Source: Pseudomonadota bacterium (lineage in GTDB: Bacteria > Pseudomonadota > Gammaproteobacteria > Burkholderiales > Burkholderiaceae_C). From it: a DNA stretch of 14,046 nucleotides. This document shows positions 7,209 through 12,668 of this stretch, piece after piece. The position numbers and the translations under genes are program-made. Position 1 is the first letter of the stretch. Every line of letters starts with the position of its first letter. Location of the stretch: NCBI GenBank assembly GCA_023438115.1, contig JAEZEB010000361.1, positions 1 through 14,046 of the forward strand. Direction: 5' to 3'. Below the pieces are notes generated by a model. That model made no database searches, was not told where the DNA came from, and saw nothing but the letters and a program-made list of their open reading frames with translations.

Positions 7209-7571
7209 TCACTCCACGATCCGCCAGCTCCCCGCGAATTCGTCGTCCGTCGCCAGCACCCAAAGCGCCAGCACCGTCACCACGCCCCCGGTGACCAGCG
7301 CGTTGCGCAGCGCCGCCTCCACCCCGTCGAACCCCAGCAGCAGCGGCGCCATCATCAGCGCGGCGCCCAGCAGCGCGTCCAGCCATTCCTCCCACGCCGC
7401 GGGCAGCACCATCGCGCCCGCGCTGGAGGCGACCAGCAGCGCGCCTATGGCCATCGTGCTGACCGTGGCGACCGTCACGTTCTGGTAGCCCAGGACCCAG
7501 GGGGACGCCAGCAGCCAGGCGCCGAGGAGGGCGTTGACGGGATCCTGCCAGTGCTTCACGCGCGTCTTCAT
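7209..7571 (-). CDS. SPW-repeat small membrane protein
   Basis: Inner-membrane protein of unknown biochemical role. The 120-residue chain has four hydrophobic segments arranged as two related halves. The first is HWQDPVNALLGAWLLASPWVLGY (read as HWQDPVNALLG then AWLLASPWVLGY), containing the diagnostic Ser-Pro-Trp at 23-25. The second is WEEWLDALLGAALMMAPLLLGF near 60-81, where SPW has become APL. This matches the SPW repeat family. The ATG was chosen over an upstream in-frame one because a good AAAGGAG ribosome site sits just before it; the longer version would add an Ala/Pro-rich, non-conserved tail. It lies alone between hairpins, downstream of the GNAT gene on the same strand. Confidence 0.85.
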   Translation of the reverse strand: MKTRVKHWQDPVNALLGAWLLASPWVLGYQNVTVATVSTMAIGALLVASSAGAMVLPAAWEEWLDALLGAALMMAPLLLGFDGVEAALRNALVTGGVVTVLALWVLATDDEFAGSWRIVE

Positions 7572-7614
7572 GGGGAACTCCTTTCGCTGCGGGGCAGCGG
7601 GTGCTCTCGCGGCG

Positions 7615-7632
7615 GCCGGCGCGGGCGCCGGC
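7615..7632. other. GC-rich inverted repeat in the SPW gene leader
   Basis: GCCGGCGC and GCGCCGGC are perfect 8-base arms separated by GG, about 45 bases upstream of the SPW start. It would form a very stable hairpin in the leader RNA. A function is not established. Confidence 0.3.
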
Positions 7633-7655
7633 GCGTGTCCCATGGTAGTCCTGCG

Positions 7656-7676
7656 CGCGCTTTCCGGGCAAGCGCG
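7656..7676 (-). terminator. Hairpin just after the GNAT stop, possible transcript end
   Basis: CGCGCTT and AAGCGCG are perfect 7-base arms around a 7-base loop, eight bases beyond the acetyltransferase stop on the minus strand. The stem and position suit a terminator, but there is no T-run, so this is weak. Confidence 0.3.
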
Positions 7677-7684
7677 GGGGCGTT

Positions 7685-8206
7685 TCAGCCGTCGCGGGGC
7701 TCCAGCGGCGTCTCCAGCAGGCGCTGGTAGAAGCCCACGTCCAGCCAGCGGCCGAACTTGAAGCCGGCCTGGCGGATGGTGCCGGCATGGACGAAGCCCA
7801 TCGATTCGTGCAGCGCGATGCTGCCGTGGTTGTCCATGTCGATGGCGCCCACGATGCAGTGCACGTCCTGCCGGCGCGCCCGCTCGACCAGGTGCTCCAG
7901 CAGCGTGCGGGCCAGGCCGTGGCGGCGGTGGTCCTTGTGCACGTAGATCGCGTGCTCCACGGTGTACTTGTAGGCCGGGAAGGCGCGGAAGGTGCCGTAG
8001 CTCGCGAAACCCAGGAGGGTGCCGTCGTCGGCCACGGCGCCGATCACCGGGAAGCCGCCCTTTTCCTTGTTGGCGAACCAGGTCGCCATGGCCTCGGGCG
8101 GCCGGGGGACGTAATCGTAGAGGGCGGTGGAGGTGACGATCGCGTCGTTGAGGATCGCGAGGATCGCGTCCGCGTGGGCCGCGTGGGTGCAGTCGACGAT
8201 GTGCAT
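7685..8206 (-). CDS. GNAT N-acetyltransferase, phosphinothricin acetyltransferase/MnaT-like
   Basis: Cytosolic acetyl-CoA-dependent N-acetyltransferase. Its 173 residues follow the Pat/Bar-MnaT (YncA) pattern: an N-terminal AILAILNDAIVTSTALYDY segment, GFASYGTFRAFPAYKYTVEHAIYVH (read in two parts around AFPAYK), the acetyl-CoA pyrophosphate loop DHRRHGLARTLL at 92-103, IDMDNHGSIALHESMGF near 122-138, and the subgroup signature FKFGRWLDVGFYQR near the C-terminus. Relatives acetylate phosphinothricin, methionine sulfoximine or methionine sulfone; the substrate of this one is inferred only to group level. The start MHIVDCTHAAHADAI fits the usual N-terminus, though the frame is open further upstream. 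Confidence 0.9.
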   Translation of the reverse strand: MHIVDCTHAAHADAILAILNDAIVTSTALYDYVPRPPEAMATWFANKEKGGFPVIGAVADDGTLLGFASYGTFRAFPAYKYTVEHAIYVHKDHRRHGLARTLLEHLVERARRQDVHCIVGAIDMDNHGSIALHESMGFVHAGTIRQAGFKFGRWLDVGFYQRLLETPLEPRDG

Positions 8207-8250
8207 GGGGTGGGGGCGTGGCGCTGCCGCCCCCGAGCGTACACCCGCCC

Positions 8251-8508
8251 TCAGTCGATGAAGGCTTCCACCGTCATCAGGGCGAGCAGCAGCGTCATGC
8301 CCAGGAACAGCCAGGGCAGGCCGCCGAAGCGCAGGAGGGGGTGGGACGGGGACGCTTCGGACGCCTCTTCCTGCGCCGCGAGAGGAACATGGCCCGAGGC
8401 GAGCTCGCGGGTGAGCGGCATGCCGCGCAGCGGCGCCTCCCAGCGGAAGGCGTCGTAGGTGAAGGCGCCGACGGCCAGGGTGATGAACAGCAGCATCCAA
8501 TGGTCCAT
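8251..8508 (-). CDS. Small two-helix membrane protein, unknown function
   Basis: An 85-residue product with hydrophobic segments at about 4-20 (WMLLFITLAVGAFTYDAF) and 63-83 (LPWLFLGMTLLLALMTVEAF). Between them is a hydrophilic linker of about 40 residues containing an acidic QEEASEASPS stretch. This predicts a hairpin-like inner-membrane protein. Codon third positions are strongly G/C, as in neighbouring genes, which supports it being real. No ribosome site stands out, and an upstream in-frame ATG would add 27 residues of unconvincing sequence. No family is recognised. It sits 44 bases upstream of the acetyltransferase start on the same strand, so the two could be co-transcribed. Confidence 0.6.
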   Translation of the reverse strand: MDHWMLLFITLAVGAFTYDAFRWEAPLRGMPLTRELASGHVPLAAQEEASEASPSHPLLRFGGLPWLFLGMTLLLALMTVEAFID

Positions 8509-8604
8509 GGCGGGCGAGTATCCCGGCCGGTCGAGCTGGCGGCAACCTCCGTGTGGGGGATGGCGCGGCATCGCGGGGGCCGCCGCCACACGGGTGTCGA
8601 CTTT

Positions 8605-8634
8605 GCATCGTCAGCTTTCCGCGCGCATCGTCAG
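8605..8634. repeat. 10-bp direct repeat, 20-bp period
   Basis: GCATCGTCAG occurs at 8605-8614 and again at 8625-8634, two helical turns apart, in the 175-base non-coding gap between the DUF1294 gene and the 85-residue membrane gene. It lies about 100 bases upstream of the latter on its coding strand. A same-face tandem repeat could be a regulator binding site, but chance cannot be excluded. Nothing else was recognised in this gap. Confidence 0.35.
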
Positions 8635-8683
8635 GGATAAGGCGTTCGTATGCAGTGCGGGCCGCATCAATGCACGGGCCGGT

Positions 8684-9316
8684 TCACCCCAGGTGCGGCA
8701 GGTAGGCGCGTCCGGCCGGTGAAGCGAGGAAGACGAAGGCGGCCACGTTCAGGACCACGGTCAGCCAGAAGGCCGCGCGGAAGGACGCCTTGGCCGACTT
8801 GTGACGCAAATACTGCTGCGCGAGCAGCGCGCCCGGCCAGCCGCCGGCGAGGGACAGCAGGTGCAGCGTGTTTTCGGCCGTGCGCCAGCCGCCGCGGGCT
8901 GCTGCGGCCTTGTCGCCCCAGTAGGCGATGAAGGTGGCGAGGCTGGCGATGGCGTAGAAGGCGGCGAAGATGGCTGGAGGCTTCCAGAGGATGGCTACGG
9001 CGACGTACAGGAGGAGGAAGGCGGGGAGGGTGAAGAGGGTGGCGGTGCCCCGTTGCGCGGGGCTGTTGTTCTTGCTTGTGCCACGGCGCGGGCGCTGCGT
9101 GGCGGCTGCGCCCGCGGGGCGGACGTTCTTCGCTCGCTTGCGGCCTTGCGGGCCGCGTTCGATCTCGAACGAGAAAGCTCGGCCCGGTTGCGGCCGTCCG
9201 CCGCCGGCGCCGAAGGCTGTCGCGTGCACGAAGATGTCGTCGCCGCCCTGCGAGGACCGCAGGAAGCCGAAGCCGCGTTCGTCGTTCCAGGTGGTGAGGG
9301 TGCCTTCGAAGCGCAT
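8684..9316 (-). CDS. Cold-shock domain fused to DUF1294 membrane domain
   Basis: The 210-residue protein has a cold-shock domain at residues 1-66: FEGTLTTWNDERGFGFLRSS with the RNP1-like GFGFL, then DDIFVHATAF with the RNP2-like core. A basic linker to about 92 (RPRRGTSKNN) follows. The rest is a hydrophobic DUF1294 domain with YWGDKAAAARGGWRTAENTL (133-152), LLSLAGGWPGALLAQQYLRH (153-172) and KSAKASF. The first part should bind single-stranded nucleic acid at the cytosolic membrane face; the role of DUF1294 is unknown. This fusion is a known architecture in Proteobacteria. No strong ribosome site is visible before the ATG. The tail ends in a final hydrophobic helix followed by AYLPHLG. Confidence 0.9.
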   Translation of the reverse strand: MRFEGTLTTWNDERGFGFLRSSQGGDDIFVHATAFGAGGGRPQPGRAFSFEIERGPQGRKRAKNVRPAGAAATQRPRRGTSKNNSPAQRGTATLFTLPAFLLLYVAVAILWKPPAIFAAFYAIASLATFIAYWGDKAAAARGGWRTAENTLHLLSLAGGWPGALLAQQYLRHKSAKASFRAAFWLTVVLNVAAFVFLASPAGRAYLPHLG

Positions 9317-9360
9317 GGATAGGCGCTCAGCTTACCGCGCGGTGCCGGAGCAGGGAGCGC

Positions 9361-9840
9361 TCACCGTGCCAGGCGGCCGCGGGGTTGGGCTTGGCCCTTC
9401 GAGAAAGGCAGGTGCAGCAGATAGACCACCGGGGCGAGGAGGAGCGACGACAGGACGACGATCAGCGCCAGAAGCCTGGTGCGCAAGTGGACCTGGGGTT
9501 CGATGATTCCCGCCTCGGCCCCGGCCAGGAACAGTTTGGCGCGGGTTTCCAGCGCGTTGCAGGAAAGCATCTGCTCGCCCTTTCGGTACGGGGAGATCTC
9601 TTCCCGGGTCCTGGCATCGCGCCAGACCACCACCTTGAAGAAGAGCCGCGGATCGATCTTCTGGAGAGCTGCCTCGAGTCTGGGCATGGGTCGCAGCAGG
9701 AGTTGCGGGCAAGGCTCCGAGGCGGCCGTCTCGAACGAGGGAGGCCTCGTGACCAGGCGCACGGTCGATGCGATGACGATGGCCCCCCAAAGGATGGAAA
9801 CAACCATCCAGATGCGAACCCAGCGGGATCCTGTATTCAT
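9361..9840 (-). CDS. Two-helix membrane protein, unknown function
   Basis: I do not recognise a family. The 159-residue product has one membrane helix near 9-31 (IWMVVSILWGAIVIASTV) and another near 121-143 (TRLLALIVVLSSLLLAPVVY). Between them lies a soluble loop of about 90 residues with two Cys (PCPQLLLRP and MLSCNAL), and the tail is basic (GQAQPRGRLAR). An excellent AGGAGGAGG ribosome site just upstream of the ATG makes this start and frame convincing over a longer overlapping minus-strand frame. It lies 70 bases downstream of the PIN7 stop on the same strand. Base composition here is intermediate between the flanking chromosome and the lower-GC island, so it may mark the island's left edge. 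Confidence 0.72.
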   Translation of the reverse strand: MNTGSRWVRIWMVVSILWGAIVIASTVRLVTRPPSFETAASEPCPQLLLRPMPRLEAALQKIDPRLFFKVVVWRDARTREEISPYRKGEQMLSCNALETRAKLFLAGAEAGIIEPQVHLRTRLLALIVVLSSLLLAPVVYLLHLPFSKGQAQPRGRLAR

Positions 9841-9910
9841 TGTTCCTCCTCCCTGGCTTCTGGCCAGTTCCCACCCTTACCAGTTCGCCTCGCGACGTTT
9901 CGAAGACCTG

Positions 9911-10507
9911 CTAGACAGCATGCGCATAGGACACCTTTCCTTCAGCAATGGAGATGTGGTCCGCGTTCTTCAAAGCCAGGACCACGGCGGTGACGTCGTC
10001 GTCGGAGAGTTGTCGTTGAAAGTGGGCGGCGATCGCGCTCCGCAAAGTCTTCTCGGTTCTTGGCCTCGTGGCCTTCGGCTGAAGCAATCTGGCAAGGAAC
10101 AACACCGCTCGTTCCTCAGGCGATTTGGTCTTCAGTGCCTTGACCGCCGGGATGTCGTCCAGGGTGGTCCAGCGACCGCAAAACACCTTCTTGTCCTTGA
10201 GATGCTGAATCAGCGGATCGAAGCCGGTGTCCCTTGAAATGATGTGGAAGAAGGCTTCTGGCTCGTGTACGGCGATGCGTCCAATGTAGTAGGCGATGTG
10301 GAAGTCGAGAGCGTTCGGTCCGACTCCCGAGATCTTGATGTACTCCGCACGTTGGCCCAAGCGCTGGATTCCGTCGACGATTTCAAAGGGCAGCTTGGCT
10401 TGGTTCGCGCCAACAAACACCTTCACACGGAAATGATCCGGCTCAAGAGCGGAAAGCGACGCGGGCTGCACACTCTCGAAATCAATGAGGACGATGTTTG
10501 GTCTCAC
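9911..10507 (-). CDS. PIN-like domain protein, PIN7 type, with winged-helix-like C-terminus
   Basis: Predicted metal-dependent nuclease-fold protein, 198 residues. The N-terminal PIN-like domain (1 to about 112) begins PNIVLIDFESVQ and continues with KVFVGANQAKLPFEIVDGIQ, EYIKISGVGPNALDFHIAYY and HIISRDTGFDPLIQHLK. Candidate metal ligands are Asp9, Glu11, Asp68, Asp93 and Asp97. This matches the PIN7-type group, which usually reads DFENVQ; here the Asn is Ser. Residues about 150-198 (TEKTLRSAIAAHFQ, then DDVTAVVLALKNADHISIAEG) look like a short winged helix that could bind nucleic acid. The start is GTG with GGAG seven bases before it. Base use is lower in G+C than the flanks. The target is unknown; an RNase or defence role is inferred. 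Confidence 0.82.
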   Translation of the reverse strand: MRPNIVLIDFESVQPASLSALEPDHFRVKVFVGANQAKLPFEIVDGIQRLGQRAEYIKISGVGPNALDFHIAYYIGRIAVHEPEAFFHIISRDTGFDPLIQHLKDKKVFCGRWTTLDDIPAVKALKTKSPEERAVLFLARLLQPKATRPRTEKTLRSAIAAHFQRQLSDDDVTAVVLALKNADHISIAEGKVSYAHAV

Positions 10508-10629
10508 GCGGCATCTCCGGTGCAGCTAGTGTCTGAGTTCGCCGCCAGGTTCCGGCATCGAGCCCCATCCTCGCTGGAGAAGCGTGTCAACGAAGTCGTC
10601 GCACGCTCCCTGTCTCTGTCGACCCACCT

Positions 10630-11255
10630 GTTAGCCCTCAGCATTCCCGCCCATCCCTCCGGTACGACAGAGTCTGCGGTCCCCAGACCAATCTGTCGAC
10701 CGTGAACGGCCGACCTGCTCTGAAGAGTGTTGGATCGGGTGCTAGCCCTCCGGCAGTCGCCTCCGTTTCGTAGAAGAACAACAGTAAGACGAATAGCCCC
10801 GCTACCGCGTTGAGCGCATTCTTCAGATTCGCCCTCTCAAAGTCCGTATGTCGGTGGTGCTTGACCTTGTTATACGCAGTCCACCAGACCGGATTTCGAC
10901 TTTTCCCCCATTGCTCCCAGGGAGCCAGTGACAAGCCGAACTTCGGGAGAGATACCGTGGACGTTGCAAATTCGGGATACGCGGGCGCAATCGCGCCTCT
11001 GTACTTGTTGATGCTGTCTGCATCCGCCGCCCCTTCAATCCGCTCGCACAGCCTCTTCGCGACCACGTCTACTTCCGACGCCGCTGCAAAAAGAATGCGC
11101 GCGAGCTCAAGAGAGTACGCGTTGAAGTTGGCTTGCGTCAGTTCCAGGTAGCGCGAGAGCCTGCTCACATCCTCCTCGAGGGCCAGGAAGTAGTTCCAGT
11201 GTTGCGGGATCTTGGATTCCTCGATGCCCATAAGCCTTTCTCACTGAGGGCTAAC
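10630..11255. repeat. 12-bp perfect inverted repeat bracketing one ORF
   Basis: GTTAGCCCTCAG at 10630-10641 and its exact reverse complement CTGAGGGCTAAC at 11244-11255 enclose the unrecognised helical-protein gene. One arm overlaps its stop codon and the other ends 13 bases before its start. A related, shorter copy (CTGAACTAACG on the minus strand, 12246-12256) abuts the start of the next PIN gene. The GTTAGCC/GGCTAAC cores and the tight fit to one ORF are like a gene cassette. Confidence 0.6.
10638..11231 (-). CDS. Unrecognised helical protein, possibly HEPN-like
   Basis: A 197-residue product with no family I can name with confidence. Residues 12-66 form long amphipathic helices (YFLALEEDVSRLSRYLELTQ, then AASEVDVVAKRLCERI). 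A middle section has WEQWGKSRNPVWWTAYNKVK and the motif KHHRHTDF at 124-131. Then ANLKNALNAVAGLFVLLLFF forms a hydrophobic helix near 134-153, and the tail is Pro/Arg-rich. Two helix pairs with a polar KH.R motif between them recall HEPN nuclease folds, but the strict R-x4-6-H motif is not evident, so this is an inference. An AAAGG ribosome site precedes the ATG. It sits between two PIN-family genes on the same strand in lower-GC DNA and is framed by an inverted repeat. Confidence 0.7.
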   Translation of the reverse strand: MGIEESKIPQHWNYFLALEEDVSRLSRYLELTQANFNAYSLELARILFAAASEVDVVAKRLCERIEGAADADSINKYRGAIAPAYPEFATSTVSLPKFGLSLAPWEQWGKSRNPVWWTAYNKVKHHRHTDFERANLKNALNAVAGLFVLLLFFYETEATAGGLAPDPTLFRAGRPFTVDRLVWGPQTLSYRRDGREC

Positions 11256-11336
11256 GAAGGGAAGCCCCTTTAGTGAAGGTGACCGGCACGTTGCGGCGCC
11301 TTGCCACAACGTGTCCGAGTGACCGACCTGGTAGCC
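11249..11336 (-). other. attC-like imperfect palindrome between two accessory genes
   Basis: Arms 11278-11297 and 11303-11324 pair at 18 of 20 positions, with two extrahelical bases on one side and a 5-base loop. Outside them lie the 7-mers GGCTAAC (11249-11255) and GGTAGCC (11330-11336), complementary at six of seven positions. Read on the minus strand this is R''-like GGCTACC, a 5-base spacer, an L'' arm carrying the extra bases, loop, L' arm, then R'-like GTTAGCC, in the order of an integron attC. Against it: R'' lacks the usual AAC, the L'-R' spacer is 22 instead of about 5 bases, and no integrase is present. A plain RNA hairpin after the PIN gene is the alternative. Confidence 0.4.
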
Positions 11337-11363
11337 AGCATCCACCAGTGCCTCAAAACATAT

Positions 11364-12245
11364 CTACGAACCCTCGGGAGGAGGCTCCGATACTCCTACC
11401 GATCGGACCTCCAACGACTGGAGGAGCTCCAGCAAGCGATTTGCAGGACGCTCACGCTGAGGAAGGACCACCACCTCGGAGGCTTTGCTCAAGATCTCAG
11501 CCTCCGCTTCCTCTTCTTGCTTCGTGACCGGAACCTCAAAGTGCTTCAAAGCATCCGAGAGCCGCGCATACAGAAGCAGCTTGCGCTTCTTGCTCACGCG
11601 TTCGGCGAACTCCTGCTTCAGGTGATCGTTGATGTACGCCTTGTTCTCAAAGTGAACGCCGTAGTCGGAATCTCTTGTGACGATCACCAACTCCGCGTTG
11701 CTCGCGTTTGCGCAGTGAATCATCCATTCCCAGTTGATCGCGTCACCGATGGAGGTATCGTTCTTCTTGCGCGGCGGGCAGCCATGAAGGAACCGTCGAA
11801 AAGCCTTTCGCCGGATGATGTGGCGCAGCCTGTCCCCCCTTGTGAGGACGAGATCGTCCTGCTTGTGGAATATCCGCTGGCAAGCCTTGTACACCGGATC
11901 GTGAACGGCCGGGTTCTCGAGAACCTTCGTAAGTTTGGCCTTGAGACTCTTGACGCGCTTGTCGGCCTCTTTAATGCTCTTACTCAGGACGGCCGAGGCC
12001 TTCGCATCTGAAAAGATGCCGGGTCTTGGAATCTGCGCCGGCCCTTTAAGCTCCTGCATTCCTTCCAAGATGGCCGTCTGCCGATTCTTCTTGAATTCGC
12101 TCTCAAGCTGATAGGTGACGATGATCTTACCCGCCACCGATTCGGCATGCTCCAGGAGCGCGAGGCCGGTTTCGTTCCGTGCTCGGTAGAAATCAAGCCA
12201 AATGTTGGTATCCACGAACAGCAGTTTCTGGAGCTTTGTGGCCAT
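11364..12245 (-). CDS. PIN-like nuclease, DUF4935 type
   Basis: Predicted Mg-dependent ribonuclease-fold protein of 293 residues. The PIN core is visible as LLFVDTNIWLDFYR (Asp12), TYQLESEFKKNRQ (Glu48/Glu50), the family signature GCPPRKKNDTSIGDAINWE (Asp168) and LVIVTRDSDYGV (Asp192/Asp194). All expected acidic positions are therefore present, which suggests an active enzyme. A charged helical insert (about 83-110, SIKEADKRVKSLKAKLTKV) and a C-terminal acidic segment (QEEEAEAEI) surround it. The ribosome site is poor and the ATG follows a CTGAACTAACG element. It is the first gene of the lower-GC minus-strand set and is followed by a 132-base spacer with an attC-like fold. DUF4935 proteins are largely uncharacterised; a toxin or phage-defence role is inferred. 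Confidence 0.83.
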   Translation of the reverse strand: MATKLQKLLFVDTNIWLDFYRARNETGLALLEHAESVAGKIIVTYQLESEFKKNRQTAILEGMQELKGPAQIPRPGIFSDAKASAVLSKSIKEADKRVKSLKAKLTKVLENPAVHDPVYKACQRIFHKQDDLVLTRGDRLRHIIRRKAFRRFLHGCPPRKKNDTSIGDAINWEWMIHCANASNAELVIVTRDSDYGVHFENKAYINDHLKQEFAERVSKKRKLLLYARLSDALKHFEVPVTKQEEEAEAEILSKASEVVVLPQRERPANRLLELLQSLEVRSVGVSEPPPEGS

Positions 12246-12668
12246 CGTTAGTTCAGAGTGATATCGGCAGCGACTCGCCTTATGAAGGGGATCGTGCGCG
12301 CAGATGATCGCGGACGTCTAAAAGCATTGTCCCGCATCCGCGGCATAGCACCGCCGCGGCCGCGAGGTCAACCCCTTGTCCCATCGAGCTTTTCCTCTCC
12401 GCGCTTTTTATCCGGGTCCTCAAGGTAAGGCAAGGTCATTTGGCAGGTCCGGCAACGACGGATCTCGTTGATTCGCGTCGGAGCCGCGCACCATGCCCCT
12501 ATGCCGGACGCAACCTCCACGCCAATGAAAGGAGCGGCTCCCGCCGCCCTTTCAACCCCTCCGATCGTGGCTTCGGCGCGGACGATGAAGCGAACCCTCA
12601 GCCCTTGCCCACGAAGGGAGCGGCGCAACCCCCACTCGTGACCAGTAGCCCCGCCTTGCGAGCCCCGC
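12246..12668. other. 423-base intergenic stretch without a convincing gene
   Basis: Between the SMP-30 stop and the DUF4935-type gene start. It holds a possible terminator (listed separately), a 7-base inverted repeat CCGCGGC/GCCGCGG at 12338-12359, and A/T-richer patches near 12310-12330 and 12395-12415 where a promoter for the nuclease genes could lie. No clean -35/-10 pair stands out. No tRNA, attachment site or integrase was seen. This is probably the island's right boundary. Confidence 0.5.
12527..12553 (-). terminator. Possible terminator after the SMP-30 operon
   Basis: On the minus strand GAAAGGGCGGC pairs with GCCGCTCCTTTC over 11 bases with one bulge, around a GGGA loop. The descending arm ends in CCTTTC and is followed by ATT, so it is weakly T-rich. 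The A-tract on the ascending arm would let it work on both strands. It lies about 115 bases beyond the lactonase stop. Confidence 0.4.

Noticed and set aside
10526..10627. 33-codon minus-strand frame (GTG start) between the helical-protein and PIN7-type genes
   Set aside because: The residues look somewhat protein-like (DDFVDTLLQRGWGS), but it is too short, lacks a clear ribosome site and may be a decayed fragment.
10508..10641. A second attC site after the helical-protein gene
   Set aside because: GGCTAAC does follow the stop, as an R'' box would, and a GCGTG/CACGC hairpin is nearby. No matching GTTRRRY box or L'/L'' pairing is found before the next start.
12368..12628. 86-codon minus-strand frame ending LDGTRG, containing a CRTC motif
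   Set aside because: It begins with TTG without a ribosome site, has no recognisable domain and overlaps the terminator-like hairpin. A short real gene starting later cannot be fully excluded.
12246..12668. tRNA, integrase or attachment site at the island's right boundary
   Set aside because: I looked for a cloverleaf, a GTTCGAATCC-type arm and flanking direct repeats and found none.
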